64,000 nucleotides of DNA from an uncultured Acidimicrobiales bacterium (GTDB lineage Bacteria; Actinomycetota; Acidimicrobiia; Acidimicrobiales; Bin134), in contig OX638344.1 in the NCBI GenBank assembly GCA_951813555.1, positions 3,225,076-3,289,075 of the forward strand. Reading direction: 5' to 3'. A program made the position numbers and the translations under genes. This document shows, piece by piece, positions 34,577-44,558 of this stretch (the first letter of the stretch is position 1; each line of letters opens with the position of its first letter). The notes beneath the pieces were generated by a model that made no database searches, was not told the origin of the DNA, and worked only from the letters and a program-made list of their open reading frames with translations.

Positions 34577-35587
34577 GTGTTCGCTCTGGTGACCGAGAAG
34601 GCGTATGAGCGGCACAGGCGTCATTTCGATGCGTTCGACAATGAAGGGCACGGCCTCCAGTGGCTGCGCTTGGGCGACGACGGCCAGCTCCATGGCCCTA
34701 CCGATGCCCACCCCGAAGTGGCGTGGCTGTCTAGCGATTTGTTTTTCGGCGGGATTCTGGACCGATTCTTCGAGATCGTAGAGGGCGCACCCGATTTCCT
34801 CTGGCTTCAGTCGGCCGCTGCCGGGGTAGATCTCGATCCTTACGAACGCCTGTTGAGCCGGGGCGCTCGGTTATGCAACTCCCACCTCACCGCCATCCCC
34901 ATCGCCGAGTTCGTGCTGCGGGCAGTGCTCGACGTGTTCCAAGACGCCGAGCGCTGGCGGACCGCCCAGGCCGACAGCCGATGGGAGCACCACAATTTCC
35001 GAGAAGTGTGGCGATCCCGCTGGCTGGTCATCGGGCTGGGGGCCATCGGCTCAGAGACCGCCCGCCGGGCCCAAGCGTTCGAGGCTCACGTGACGGGTGT
35101 GCGCCGCCATCCAACCGGAGATGAGCCGGTGGACGCCATGATCTCGCCTGACCAGGTACCCGATGCCCTGCCCGGCGCCGACGTGGTGGTGCTGGCCGCC
35201 CCGGCCACTCCCGAAACCGAGAACCTGGTGGACCACGATTTCCTGTCGGCCATGAAGCCGGGAGCGGTGCTGGTAAACGTCGCCCGGGGCAAGTTGGTGG
35301 ACGACGAGGCCCTGCTCCGGGCTTTGGACAGCGACCGGCTGGACGCCGCCATCCTCGATGTGTTCAACACCGAGCCCCTCGACCCCGACCACCCCTATTG
35401 GTCTCATCCCAAGGTGGTGCTGACCCCCCACTCCTCTGGCGGGGGCATTGGCCGTTGGGATCGAGGGGCCGAGCTGTTCTGCGACAACCTGCGCCGACTC
35501 CTGGCCGGCGAACCGCTCGTCAACGAGGTGACCTCCATGCAGTTGCCCACCGACCTCCCCTTCGTCTCGAGCAAGGACAAGCAATGA
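34577..35587 (+). CDS. D-2-hydroxyacid dehydrogenase family NAD(P)-binding protein
   Basis: 336 residues. Rossmann loop LVIGLGAIGSETARRA; catalytic-type Arg in VNVARGKLVDDEALL, Glu in LDVFNTEPLDP and His in LTPHSSGG, so the triad of the family is present. The N-terminal lid is divergent. It could reduce a 2-keto acid or act as a glyoxylate/hydroxypyruvate reductase; no substrate can be named. Coupled by ATGA to a CaiB-type CoA-transferase, suggesting joint use in a hydroxy-acid or CoA-thioester catabolic step. Confidence 0.88.
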   Translation: MFALVTEKAYERHRRHFDAFDNEGHGLQWLRLGDDGQLHGPTDAHPEVAWLSSDLFFGGILDRFFEIVEGAPDFLWLQSAAAGVDLDPYERLLSRGARLCNSHLTAIPIAEFVLRAVLDVFQDAERWRTAQADSRWEHHNFREVWRSRWLVIGLGAIGSETARRAQAFEAHVTGVRRHPTGDEPVDAMISPDQVPDALPGADVVVLAAPATPETENLVDHDFLSAMKPGAVLVNVARGKLVDDEALLRALDSDRLDAAILDVFNTEPLDPDHPYWSHPKVVLTPHSSGGGIGRWDRGAELFCDNLRRLLAGEPLVNEVTSMQLPTDLPFVSSKDKQ

Positions 35588-36789
35588 GCCCGAACGCGGG
35601 GGCTTTGGCCGGTCTTCGAGTGCTGGACATCTCGTCGTTTTTGGCCGCGCCCCAGGTGGCCACCTTCCTAGGCGACTTCGGTGCCGATGTCATCAAGATC
35701 GAACCGCCCTCGGGTGAGGCCCTGCGCCGTATCGGGGCCAGCCGCGACGGAGAGTCGCTGGTGTGGGCCATGGTGTCACGCAACAAGCGGGTCATCACCT
35801 GCGACCTCAACCGCCCCGAGGGCCGCGACATCCTCCGCCAGCTAGTAGCCGAGGTCGACGTGTTGGTCCACAACTACTCCCCGGCCATACTGGAGCGCTG
35901 GGACTGCACCTGGGAACAGCTGCGAGCCCTCAACCCAGGCCTGGTCATGGTGTCGGTCAGCCCCTACGGGCACACCGGCCCGCTGGCCGACCGGCCGGGT
36001 GCGGGCACCATGGCCGAGGCCTTCGCCGGGCTCACCCATATGACCGGAGAGTCCGATGGCCCGCCCATGCTCACCTCCATCCCGCTGGGCGACACCCTGA
36101 CCGGAATATTCGGACTCATCGGGGCGCTGGTGGCCTGCTACGGCCGAGATGTGAACGGCCTCGGTGGCCAGCATGTGGACGTGTCCATGTATGAGCCCGT
36201 CTTGACCCTTATGGGAAGCACCCTCGCTGCCTGGGACCCCGACGGCGACGTCCCTCCTCCGGCCCGGTTTGGGTCGCGCTTGGAAACCGGAGTCCCCCGC
36301 AACATCTACCGCACCGCCGACGACCGCTACCTATGCCTGTCGGGAACCACCGACCGCCAAGTGGAGCGCATCCTGGCGCTGACCGGGCGGGACAGCCCCG
36401 AGGATCGGGCCAAGTTCGCCCGCATGGCCGACCGGCTGGCCCACAACGACGAGCTCGACGCCCTGGTAGCCGGTTGGATCGCCCAGCGCCCTCTGGACGA
36501 GGCCGTCGCCGTCTTTGTCGAGGCCCGCATCCCGGTAGCCCCGGTCCACGACCTGCCCGGCCTGCTGGCCGACGCCCAGGTGCAGGCTCGCCAGAGCGTC
36601 ACCCTGGTGGCCCACGAAATGCTGGGATCGGTACCCATGGCCACCCCCGCGCCCCTCTTGAGCGAGACCCCCGGCACCATCGCCCACCCCGGTCCCCCCA
36701 TCGGCGCCCACAACGCCGAGGTCTACGCCGAGCTGCTCGGCTGGGATACCGACCGCCTGGCCCAAGCCCAATCCGACGGCCTGGTCTGA
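35584..36789 (+). CDS. CaiB/BaiF (class III) CoA-transferase
   Basis: 401 residues from the ATG at 35584, in ATGA overlap with the dehydrogenase. Class III features: LAGLRVLDISSFLAAPQVA, FLGDFGADVIKIEPP, LVHNYSPAILERW, VSVSPYGHTGPLADRPG and GTMAEAFAGLTHMTG around the expected catalytic carboxylate. GGQHVDVSMYEPVL is typical. Transfers CoA between carboxylic acids; substrate unknown. Length matches the roughly 400 of the family. A longer frame upstream is inside the neighbour. Confidence 0.92.
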   Translation: MSPNAGALAGLRVLDISSFLAAPQVATFLGDFGADVIKIEPPSGEALRRIGASRDGESLVWAMVSRNKRVITCDLNRPEGRDILRQLVAEVDVLVHNYSPAILERWDCTWEQLRALNPGLVMVSVSPYGHTGPLADRPGAGTMAEAFAGLTHMTGESDGPPMLTSIPLGDTLTGIFGLIGALVACYGRDVNGLGGQHVDVSMYEPVLTLMGSTLAAWDPDGDVPPPARFGSRLETGVPRNIYRTADDRYLCLSGTTDRQVERILALTGRDSPEDRAKFARMADRLAHNDELDALVAGWIAQRPLDEAVAVFVEARIPVAPVHDLPGLLADAQVQARQSVTLVAHEMLGSVPMATPAPLLSETPGTIAHPGPPIGAHNAEVYAELLGWDTDRLAQAQSDGLV

Positions 36790-36838
36790 CGGTCAACCGA
36801 CGGCACCGGGCGGCACTCGGCGACGCGGCAAGGGCCCT

Positions 36839-37261
36839 TCAGCGGTGAACGGTGAACGCCTGCCGCAAACCGGGACCGTAGCGGTACACGGCGAAGTCGG
36901 CGTCGAACGACACCGATTCTTCGATCCCATACCGCTCCATCAAAGCCCAGCTAGTCCGGTCGATCATCGAGAATTCCTGATCGCTGAACAACTCCCCAAT
37001 TCTCAGAGCCGCCAAGATGTCCTGAGGTGTCGCGGTCAGCACTTCGGCGAGATCCTTTTCCAAAATGGTGGAGATCAATGTGTCCGCCGCAGCCCGATGG
37101 CGTCGGTTGCGGGCAACGGCCCACGTCTCCACCAGCACATGGTCGGTGGTGGCCAGCCTGCCCGAATGCTCGCTGAGCAGCGCAGCAGCCCGGTCGTGGG
37201 ATAGGTCGTCGCTGGCCCCGAGGGCGTACCACGCCCCGGTATCAACAAAGACACGAGTCAT
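36839..37261 (-). CDS. vapC: PIN-domain toxin VapC
   Basis: 140 residues. PIN fold with the acidic metal site: D7 in RVFVDTGAWYAL, Glu in HVLVETWAV and Asp residues in SFDADFAVY. Expected Mg-dependent RNase that inhibits translation when free. Overlaps vapB by ATGA. Family length normal. The target RNA is not predictable. Confidence 0.92.
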   Translation of the reverse strand: MTRVFVDTGAWYALGASDDLSHDRAAALLSEHSGRLATTDHVLVETWAVARNRRHRAAADTLISTILEKDLAEVLTATPQDILAALRIGELFSDQEFSMIDRTSWALMERYGIEESVSFDADFAVYRYGPGLRQAFTVHR

Positions 37262-37539
37262 TCGGATGCACCGCGAGCCCGCAGTTTCCTATCAAAATCC
37301 TCGCCGAATGCCTGGGCAATCATCTCGTGCTTGTCACGGGCTATGTCGGTTGGCCTGTCCCCGCTTCCCAAGATGCCGATGATCGGGGTGATGTCGGCAG
37401 TCGCAGCTCGGGCCGCGGCATCATCGGAGCGAATCAACTCCCGAATGTAGGCCGACAGGCTCAAACCACGCTCCTCAGCGCGCTGTTTGGCCACCGCGCG
37501 CAACGACGGATCTAGCAGAACATTGGTGGGCTTCACCAT
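37258..37539 (-). CDS. vapB: ribbon-helix-helix antitoxin VapB
   Basis: 93 residues. The N-terminal half is a ribbon-helix-helix DNA-binding domain (KPTNVLLDPSLRAVAKQRAE, LSLSAYIRELIRSDD). The C-terminal half, ending GEDFDRKLRARGASE, would wrap the toxin. First gene of vapBC, with palindromic DNA immediately upstream for autoregulation. Confidence 0.88.
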   Translation of the reverse strand: MVKPTNVLLDPSLRAVAKQRAEERGLSLSAYIRELIRSDDAAARAATADITPIIGILGSGDRPTDIARDKHEMIAQAFGEDFDRKLRARGASE

Positions 37540-37540
37540 A

Positions 37541-37568
37541 TGCGTACGCTATCTGTGCTACGTATGCT
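37541..37568. promoter_or_regulatory. candidate VapB operator
   Basis: Two palindromic cores, GCGTACGC (37542-37549) and TACGTA (37559-37564), centres 16 bp apart, directly upstream of vapB. The spacing suits two ribbon-helix-helix dimers on one DNA face. Confidence 0.5.
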
Positions 37569-37622
37569 ACACAACACAGGAACCACAATTGGTCTCCTTC
37601 CTTATCCCCCGAAGACGCCCGT

Positions 37623-37628
37623 TAGAGT
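37623..37628 (+). promoter_or_regulatory. -10 box of the SCO6745-like gene
   Basis: TAGAGT, 8 nt, ATG at 37637: leaderless spacing. It fixes the start and argues against the longer frame from 37487. Confidence 0.5.
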
Positions 37629-37636
37629 GCGGCTCC

Positions 37637-38368
37637 ATGACTCCAGAAGAAACCGCCGCAGCTACGGGGATTCCGATTGCGGCCATGGGGCGCAGCTATT
37701 TTGCGGCCGACGCGGTGGGCCAGGCCCTGGGCGAGGCCGGGTTCAGCGGAATGGCCCGCTATGTGGGCGTCCGGGGCGGGGTGCTGGGCGATGTGGCCAC
37801 CGACGTAGTGGTATCCGGGTTCGCCCTGTTTCATCCGGCCATAATCGAGGCAGGCTGGAACCAGACCAAAGAACAGGGGACGCCCCCCGACGCTGCCGCC
37901 GCGTTCGCCTCCGGCATCGGCCTGTGGGCGGCCGACACCTTCGGCCATCTCGACGGGCTGGACGACTTCGCCGCCGCCGCCCGCGCGGTGATCGACGCCG
38001 CCGAACCCATGAGCCAGGCCCTCTACGCCGGCTGGCGGGCCATGCCGGTGCCCGACGACCCCGCGGCCGCGGCCGGCTTGGCCATCCAAGTGCTACGAGA
38101 ACTGCGCTTCGGATTCCACGTCCATGGCCTGAGCGCCGTTGGCCTCACCCCGGTGGAGGCCATCATCGCTCAAGCCAACCCCCAGCAAGCCCAGTTCTTC
38201 GGCTGGAGCAAACCCTTCCCCGACCCCGAGCCGCTCAAGGGCCGGCACCGCCAAGCCGAGGAGATCACCTCAGCCCGGATGGCCGAGGTCTATGAGGCCA
38301 TCGACGCCGACCAGCGGGCACACGTGGCTGCCACCATTGAGGCCATCGCCGAGATCACCAGGAATTAG
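37637..38368 (+). CDS. SCO6745/SalK family protein
   Basis: 243 residues, all-helical. Features of this actinobacterial family: YFAADAVGQALGEAGFSGMA, YVGVRGGVLGDV, FALFHPAIIEAGWNQ, and C-terminal RHRQAEEITSARMAEVYEAI. No enzyme function is established. No signal peptide. It ends in a 4-nt tail-to-tail overlap with the acyl-CoA synthetase gene. Confidence 0.82.
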   Translation: MTPEETAAATGIPIAAMGRSYFAADAVGQALGEAGFSGMARYVGVRGGVLGDVATDVVVSGFALFHPAIIEAGWNQTKEQGTPPDAAAAFASGIGLWAADTFGHLDGLDDFAAAARAVIDAAEPMSQALYAGWRAMPVPDDPAAAAGLAIQVLRELRFGFHVHGLSAVGLTPVEAIIAQANPQQAQFFGWSKPFPDPEPLKGRHRQAEEITSARMAEVYEAIDADQRAHVAATIEAIAEITRN

Positions 38369-40026
38369 ACGTCCAAGACTGATGAGCGGTCTCGGGCCTC
38401 GAACTCGGCCCTGATGGCCGCCGCAGCCTCAGCAGCCAACCGACGGTAGCCGTCGCCCTCGCGCACCCAGGTCTCGTCGCCTGATTCCCAGCGCTCCCGG
38501 CGCAGGGTGCGCTTGAGGATCTTGTTGGTCTCGGTTTGGGGCAGGGAGTCGGCCCAGCGCACGTAGCGGGGAGCCCACTTGGTGCCCAGGTCGTCTTGGG
38601 CGGCCAAAAAGCCAGCGAAACCCTCGGGATCGAAGGCCGCACCCGGGCGGCGTACCACCGCGGCCATCACTTCGTCGCCCACCGTCGGGCTGGGCACGGC
38701 GAATACCGCGGCCAAGTCGATGTCGGGATGGCGCACCAGGATGCGCTCCACCGGAGCGGCCGCGAAATTCTCGCCGTCTACCCGCAGCCAATCGAAGTTC
38801 CTCCCCGCGAAATACACGAACCCTTCGGCGTCCCGGTAGGCCAGATCGCCCGACCAGTAGATGCCGCCGTGGGTGCGCTCCTCATCGGCCTCGGGGTTGT
38901 TCCAGTAGCCCTCGAACGTCGGCGCTGAGGCCATCGACACCAGCTCGCCGATGGCCTCATCGGGGTTGAGCAGCTTGCCGGTGTCGTCGAACACGGCCGG
39001 CGGCACCTCCTTCCCGGTGTCGGGATCGAGGATCTTCACGCTGTCGTCGGCCCGGCCCAAGGCGTTGGGCGGCGTTTCGGGGGTGCGGCTCACCGCCACT
39101 CCCCCCTCGGTGGAGCCGTAGGAATCCTCCACCGGCACCCCGAATCGGCGGGAGAACCGCTCCAGGTCGTGAACCGCGCCCTCGTTGCCGAACACGATCC
39201 GCAAGGTGTTGTCGGCGTCGCCGGGCTGCTCGGGGGTGGCCAAAATGTAGGTGAGGGGCTTGCCCACGTAGTTGAAGTAGGTCACGCCGAACCGGCGCAC
39301 GTCGGGCAGAAAACCCGACGCCGAGAACCGCCGCCGGAAGGCGGCGATCCCCCCCGCGGTCAGGCACGGCACCCAGCCGGCCATCAGCGCGTTGGAGTGG
39401 AACATGGGCATGGCCTGGTAGAACACGTCCTCGGGCGTCAACTTCCGCATCTCGGTGATGACCTGGCCGATCCGGGCCAGCCGGGTTTGTGAGCAGATGG
39501 CCGCCTTGGGGTCGCCGGTGGTGCCCGACGTGAATAGCAAAAGGTACGGGGCCAGCGGGTCGATGTCGGCCTCCGGCGGCTCGGCCCCGGCATAGGGGGC
39601 CAGGGCTGCGACCCACTCCGGCGAGTCTGCGTCCAGCACCCGGCCGTTGGCCGCGCCCAAGTCCAGACCCTCCAACAGCCCCCGGTGGCGGCTCTCGGTG
39701 ATGATGAGGCCGCAGTCGGCGTGGGTGATGTCGCGGGCCAGCTCCGCCCCCTGCCGAGTGGGGTTGATGCCCACCACCGCCGCCCCGGCCACGGCGGCCC
39801 CGCCTAGCAGCATGGAATACTCCGGCCCGTTGTCCAGCAGCGCACCCACATGGAACGGCCCCTCCCCCCGGCGGTCCAGGAGCAAGTGGGCCCGGGCGAT
39901 GCACCCGGCAGTGAACTCCCGGTAGGTGTGCTGCTCGTCCTCAAACAGCATGGCCAAGCGGTCATCATCGGCTCGGCCCAACACCAGATCTCGCACGGTG
40001 GGCAGGGCTTCGATGGCGGCATCCAT
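38365..40026 (-). CDS. acyl-CoA synthetase (AMP-forming, FadD-like)
   Basis: 553 residues, ANL superfamily. P-loop-like LLLFTSGTTGDPKAAICSQT, A5-type DSYGSTEGGVAVS, hinge region YFAGRNFDWLRVDGENFAA and C-terminal lysine in TETNKILKRTLR. Activates a carboxylic acid to its CoA thioester. The sequence is of the FadD17-like type, which acts on fatty or sterol-side-chain acids in other actinobacteria; the substrate here is unknown. A possible -10 (TACGAT) sits 6 nt before the ATG. Confidence 0.92.
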   Translation of the reverse strand: MDAAIEALPTVRDLVLGRADDDRLAMLFEDEQHTYREFTAGCIARAHLLLDRRGEGPFHVGALLDNGPEYSMLLGGAAVAGAAVVGINPTRQGAELARDITHADCGLIITESRHRGLLEGLDLGAANGRVLDADSPEWVAALAPYAGAEPPEADIDPLAPYLLLFTSGTTGDPKAAICSQTRLARIGQVITEMRKLTPEDVFYQAMPMFHSNALMAGWVPCLTAGGIAAFRRRFSASGFLPDVRRFGVTYFNYVGKPLTYILATPEQPGDADNTLRIVFGNEGAVHDLERFSRRFGVPVEDSYGSTEGGVAVSRTPETPPNALGRADDSVKILDPDTGKEVPPAVFDDTGKLLNPDEAIGELVSMASAPTFEGYWNNPEADEERTHGGIYWSGDLAYRDAEGFVYFAGRNFDWLRVDGENFAAAPVERILVRHPDIDLAAVFAVPSPTVGDEVMAAVVRRPGAAFDPEGFAGFLAAQDDLGTKWAPRYVRWADSLPQTETNKILKRTLRRERWESGDETWVREGDGYRRLAAEAAAAIRAEFEARDRSSVLDV

Positions 40027-40056
40027 GACTGGATCGTAGACAGCAGGCGAGAACGG

Positions 40057-41625
40057 CTAGAAAGCTGAGGGATCGAGAGCGACGGGATCGAAGGGGACAG
40101 CGCCTCCAGAAGCTGAGCCCGTCCCGACCCGGGCCAGCAGCGAGCGGCTCACAGCCACCGGTTGGCTGGCCTCTACCAGCAAGGCGTAGGAGTCGCCGTC
40201 GGCCAGCCGGTCCACAGGCACCACCAGACGGCCGTGCGGTGCCACCTCCACTGGATCGAGCTGGGCGATCGGGGCTACCTGCCCGTCAGCGATCTTCGAC
40301 ACGGTGACCAGCGCAATGGAGTCGGACGAGGGATTGACCACGGCCAACGCCACTTCAGCCCCATCGGCCCGATTCCCCGCGATCATGTGCCGGACCGCGG
40401 TGACCGGAGCCCCTGCCGCGGTCGCCACTCCCGCCGATGACGACAACGCCGGCGCGGCAGCCACCCGTTCAGCCACGATGGGAACTCCGTTGTATACCTG
40501 CACCGCGGTCCAGAACCCAACGCCGTCGGGCAACGAGCTCGCTGCGCTATAGGAGAAGGGTGCAGGGGGCACCGGATAGGACCCGACATCTCCGAACACC
40601 AGGGCGATCTGCTGCCGGGGTGGCACTGACACCTCGAACGGCGCTAGTGCGCTACGGGAGTCGGAGGAGTCCAACCGGATACCGACATGGGCGGACGCCT
40701 CCTGTTCCGAAGGGTTGTACAACACGATGTGCTCGACCATGCCGGAGTCGGCCGGTCCAGCCGGGAATACCCACTGCATCCGGGGTTCCGGGATCCCCGG
40801 GCCCGCGGTCAGCCCCTCCAGGCCCTCGGCGCCGTCGAAGAGCTGGAGCCTCCCGGCGACGATCCGCCCGGCCTGCGCCTCGATAGTGGTGGAGACCGAC
40901 GAGAACCGGGGAACCACGTCGGCGGCATTGACCACTACCAGCGACCGGGCCGGCACCAGAACACCTCTGAGCGTCTGAGGCTTGCGGATACCCTCGTCGG
41001 TGGAGAAGGTGAACCTCACTACCGCGCGGTCGGGAAACGGGTTGAACAGGGCGAACACCAACCGGGCATCTCGTCGAGTCGATCCGGCGGCAAAATGCCA
41101 GACCGCCGACGACCGGGTCGCGCAGGGCATGATGTCCATTCCGGTGGGCCCCTGCACCCGCTGCTCGACAATCGCCTGGCCTGAGTCGATCTCAACCAGC
41201 GCCGCGGTGTACTGCGACTCCACCACCTCGGCCAGCCGCAGAAATGCCTCCGACTTGCCCGCCACCGCCAGCGTCACCTCTCGGGGAGCCGCCGACGCCG
41301 ATACCGAGCCTGCCGGCGTCGCCGGGAACACCGATACTGCGGCTGTCATCGGAGTGTCGGTGGGGTTGGCCACGATCACCGAGTGGTCGGCGAACTCTCC
41401 CGGCATAGACGTTCCCTCCCCGCAGTACCAGACCCCTCCCTCCGCGTCTGGGCCAGGCGCCACGCTGGTAACCCCCAGGCCCACCAGGAAGGCACCGGCT
41501 GCCGACTCGTCCTCACCCTGGTCTGCCACCGCCAGCCCGACCACCGCCACCAAGGCCAGCACTGCCAATGGCCAGCGCACGGTCCTGCCGCGCCCTTCCC
41601 TGGCGCTCATCGCCCCGCCGCTCAT
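40057..41625 (-). CDS. DUF5719 family membrane-anchored protein
   Basis: 522 residues. One N-terminal membrane helix (about 18-34), then an all-beta extracytoplasmic region with repeated immunoglobulin-like units (HSVIVANPTDTPMTAAVSVF, ARLVFALFNPFPDRAVVRFT, EHIVLYNPSEQEASAHVGIR). The family regularly follows a large family 2 glycosyltransferase in actinobacteria, as here (ATGA overlap), so a role in envelope glycan assembly is inferred. ATGAGCG occurs twice at the start, 15 bp apart and in frame. Confidence 0.85.
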   Translation of the reverse strand: MSGGAMSAREGRGRTVRWPLAVLALVAVVGLAVADQGEDESAAGAFLVGLGVTSVAPGPDAEGGVWYCGEGTSMPGEFADHSVIVANPTDTPMTAAVSVFPATPAGSVSASAAPREVTLAVAGKSEAFLRLAEVVESQYTAALVEIDSGQAIVEQRVQGPTGMDIMPCATRSSAVWHFAAGSTRRDARLVFALFNPFPDRAVVRFTFSTDEGIRKPQTLRGVLVPARSLVVVNAADVVPRFSSVSTTIEAQAGRIVAGRLQLFDGAEGLEGLTAGPGIPEPRMQWVFPAGPADSGMVEHIVLYNPSEQEASAHVGIRLDSSDSRSALAPFEVSVPPRQQIALVFGDVGSYPVPPAPFSYSAASSLPDGVGFWTAVQVYNGVPIVAERVAAAPALSSSAGVATAAGAPVTAVRHMIAGNRADGAEVALAVVNPSSDSIALVTVSKIADGQVAPIAQLDPVEVAPHGRLVVPVDRLADGDSYALLVEASQPVAVSRSLLARVGTGSASGGAVPFDPVALDPSAF

Positions 41626-44558
41626 TGCGTCTCACCCTGGGGTGCTCTGCGGCGGCGGTCCTCGTCGGTGCTGAGACGGGCCAGTCCGATCAAGGCTGCC
41701 ACCCACAATGCCATCTGAATCGCCAATAGCAGCCGAGTCAGTCCAGAGGCGCTGTCGTCGGGTGACACGGCAACCGAGAGTTCAGCTGTGGGCGGTTTCA
41801 GGGCGGTGTTCTGATACGTGACGATGCCTGCGGTCAGACTCCCAGGTGCCAAATCGAGCTGGCCGTCGAGCATGTCGAGCAGCCACTCAGGCGCGGGCTG
41901 CGACAGCTCTCCATAGGGTGCGGGCGCTAGGCGCTCAGCCACCAGAATCGTATCAATCCCCCACTGGGATAGCTCGGCACCCAACCGCTTGGTGCCCGCC
42001 GTCGGTGCTCCGACGACCGCTTCCCCCACTTGGCGGGTGGCATCGTCCAGCTCGCCGACCCAGCGTTGAGCCACCGTGGGGAAGGCGTCGCTGCCCGACA
42101 CGGCAAACGACAAGCCGTTGTCCAGCTTCCAGCTTCCCAGCGGCAACACGTCGGGATGGCCGATCCACAGAACCCGGCCCTCGCGGCCGTCGCCATCTCC
42201 GGTGGACTTGCTGGAAAACGGGGCGACATCGCCGTAGTCGTCGTCGGTTGCGTTCCAATGGCCGCCGGAGACGACGGCCAGCAATGGGAGCATCGCCGCC
42301 ACCAGGGCGACCAGGGTGGTGAACGGCACGAACTGTCGCCATCCAAATCGGTAACGACGCACATCCACTTGAAATGCGGCCACTCCCATAGCTGCGGCGA
42401 TCGCCAGGCCCACGGCGCCGGGCACCTGAATGACCTCGGGCCGAGGCAGGGGCACCGGGGACCAGCCCTGCTCAGAGGCCAAAGCGACCGCCGCGGAGCC
42501 CAAGTACAGCGTCCACCCCCGCACCGTCCATGCCAGGCGATAGTCGTGGGCCAAAGCTAGTGGGAGCACCGCGACGACTGGCAGCGCCCAGCCGAAGCGG
42601 ACATCGCCGAAGGGCCCGGTGTCAAACCGGAGGAGCTCCACCCAGGAGCTTCCCCGGCCGCCTCCCGGCCTATCGCCGAAGAGTGACGGCAAGCCGTCCA
42701 ACAGCCAGGGCAGGTTCAGCACCGCGGCGATGGCCGCCCCGGACACCGCCACCAGCACTATCCGCACCGTCCCCTCGGCAGTCCCGGCCAGAATCGATCC
42801 CAGAAGCAGACCAGCCAGCAACAGAGCCACCACAATCAATGCCTCAGACACCATGGCAACGGTCAAACCAAGCAGCAGGCCGACGGCCAGGATTTCCCGC
42901 AAGACCAAAGGCCGTTGCTTCGGCTGCCACAAGCTGGGTAGCCAGGTACGGGTCTCCCTCAACAAAGTTGGCCGGCGCGAGTCCGGGCCGGGGATGCCCT
43001 CCGACCAGCCGAAGGGGGTGAGTCTCGCCCCGGCCAACACACACCGCATCAACCAGGGAACCGCGCCGTACAGCAGCAACGCGTCCCACACTCCGTTAGC
43101 CAGAGCGTTGTACGGCACCGGATTGGCCAGATATACCGCGAGGGCCACGACCTGGACCCAAAGGGCGCCGAACGGGCGCATGAGCCTCCACACCCCCAAC
43201 CCCCCCAGCGGAACCATCCCCACGATCAGCACTGTGCGCAGAAGGCCGGTCTCCCCAAAGAACAGCCAGCTCAGCAAGGTCAAAATCCCCAACCCGGTGG
43301 GAGCGAATCCTTCTTGACCCAATCCGACAGGTCGGAAATCGCTCCACCAGCCGCTCAGGAGGTCAGAACTGGATCCCAGCCGGGCCAACCCGCCCGCCGC
43401 GGGAATACCCCCGGTGATGAGGCCGCGGGCACCCAGCAAGACCAGGATCAGAGCGGCAAGCCACACCACCACCGAAACCCGTGAGCGGCTCAACCGGGAT
43501 AGAAGTGCACTCCGAGTCGACGGGCCGCGTCCGAATCCAGAATTGCCCGCCGCCGCCCCCCGGTCGGTCAAGAACGAGGCCATCTGGGCGTAGCCCCGAG
43601 CCTGGGACAGCCGAATATGGGCGTCTCCGACATGGCGGACGCGGATCACCTCCCGCCGCCGCTGCCTGATGGATCGTAGGCGCACCAGGTTGTATCCCCA
43701 CGACGCCGCGATCTGCCGGGCTCGACTCAGATGCCCGGTGAGCACAGCCGCCAGAAGCCCGAACGCCGACAAGATCATCGCCTGGGGAACCACCCGCAGC
43801 GAGTGCCAGAACCCGTAGACCGACAGCAGAGTCCGCACCCGGTGGCGGCGGTAGAGCCGACCGACCAGCGCCGGGGGGAGCCGTTCGTGCAGGCGTTGTC
43901 GGTGGCGGACTACCGCCGAGGGCACCACCATGACCCGCGCTCCCACCGTGCGGGCCCGCCAGCAGAGGTCTACATTCTCGTAGCAGAACGACATCTTCGG
44001 ATCGAAGCCGCCGACTACCCGGAACAGGTCTTCACGGACCAGGACGCACCCTCCCGGCACCGCGAACATGTCCTGAACGGCATCGTGCTGCTGTTGATCC
44101 AGCTCTCCCGTCTCCACCGTGGGGATCGGAGTCCCGGTCTTGTCCACCAGAAGGCCCACCTGTCGAATAGCAGACGGATCGTCCCAGTCCACATACTTCG
44201 GACCGACTATCCCGGCGTTAGAGCGAACCGCCTCCTCGGCCAGCAGGCGCAGCGCATTGGGCGCCAGCACCACATCGTCGTGGCACACCGCAATGAACCC
44301 AGGCGCAGGATGGGCGTCCAGCACGCGGTTGGCCGCCGGGGCGAAACCGGGATTGGACTCCAGCCGGTGGACGCTGGCCTGGGGCAAGAATCGGTGGATC
44401 CGGGCTGTGGGGTCGGCCTCGCTGCCGGTGTCCACCACAGTCACCTCCACCAAACGATGGTCTTGAGCGGCAACCGACTCCAACATTTCGTCGAACCACA
44501 ATCCTGGATCGTGGCTCACGATCACGACATGGATCCTGATGTTGGATTTGGCTTCCAT
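41622..44558 (-). CDS. family 2 glycosyltransferase fused to a polytopic membrane domain
   Basis: 978 residues. Residues 1 to about 240 are a GT-A domain: VVIVSHDPGLWFDEMLESVA, nucleotide-binding VCHDDVVLAP and acceptor region GGFDPKMSFCYENVDLCWR. The remaining 700 residues have a dozen or so membrane helices with large loops. It probably transfers sugars to a lipid- or wall-linked glycan. Paired with DUF5719 downstream; the 111-residue gene just upstream shares its junction. Confidence 0.9.
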   Translation of the reverse strand: MEAKSNIRIHVVIVSHDPGLWFDEMLESVAAQDHRLVEVTVVDTGSEADPTARIHRFLPQASVHRLESNPGFAPAANRVLDAHPAPGFIAVCHDDVVLAPNALRLLAEEAVRSNAGIVGPKYVDWDDPSAIRQVGLLVDKTGTPIPTVETGELDQQQHDAVQDMFAVPGGCVLVREDLFRVVGGFDPKMSFCYENVDLCWRARTVGARVMVVPSAVVRHRQRLHERLPPALVGRLYRRHRVRTLLSVYGFWHSLRVVPQAMILSAFGLLAAVLTGHLSRARQIAASWGYNLVRLRSIRQRRREVIRVRHVGDAHIRLSQARGYAQMASFLTDRGAAAGNSGFGRGPSTRSALLSRLSRSRVSVVVWLAALILVLLGARGLITGGIPAAGGLARLGSSSDLLSGWWSDFRPVGLGQEGFAPTGLGILTLLSWLFFGETGLLRTVLIVGMVPLGGLGVWRLMRPFGALWVQVVALAVYLANPVPYNALANGVWDALLLYGAVPWLMRCVLAGARLTPFGWSEGIPGPDSRRPTLLRETRTWLPSLWQPKQRPLVLREILAVGLLLGLTVAMVSEALIVVALLLAGLLLGSILAGTAEGTVRIVLVAVSGAAIAAVLNLPWLLDGLPSLFGDRPGGGRGSSWVELLRFDTGPFGDVRFGWALPVVAVLPLALAHDYRLAWTVRGWTLYLGSAAVALASEQGWSPVPLPRPEVIQVPGAVGLAIAAAMGVAAFQVDVRRYRFGWRQFVPFTTLVALVAAMLPLLAVVSGGHWNATDDDYGDVAPFSSKSTGDGDGREGRVLWIGHPDVLPLGSWKLDNGLSFAVSGSDAFPTVAQRWVGELDDATRQVGEAVVGAPTAGTKRLGAELSQWGIDTILVAERLAPAPYGELSQPAPEWLLDMLDGQLDLAPGSLTAGIVTYQNTALKPPTAELSVAVSPDDSASGLTRLLLAIQMALWVAALIGLARLSTDEDRRRRAPQGETQ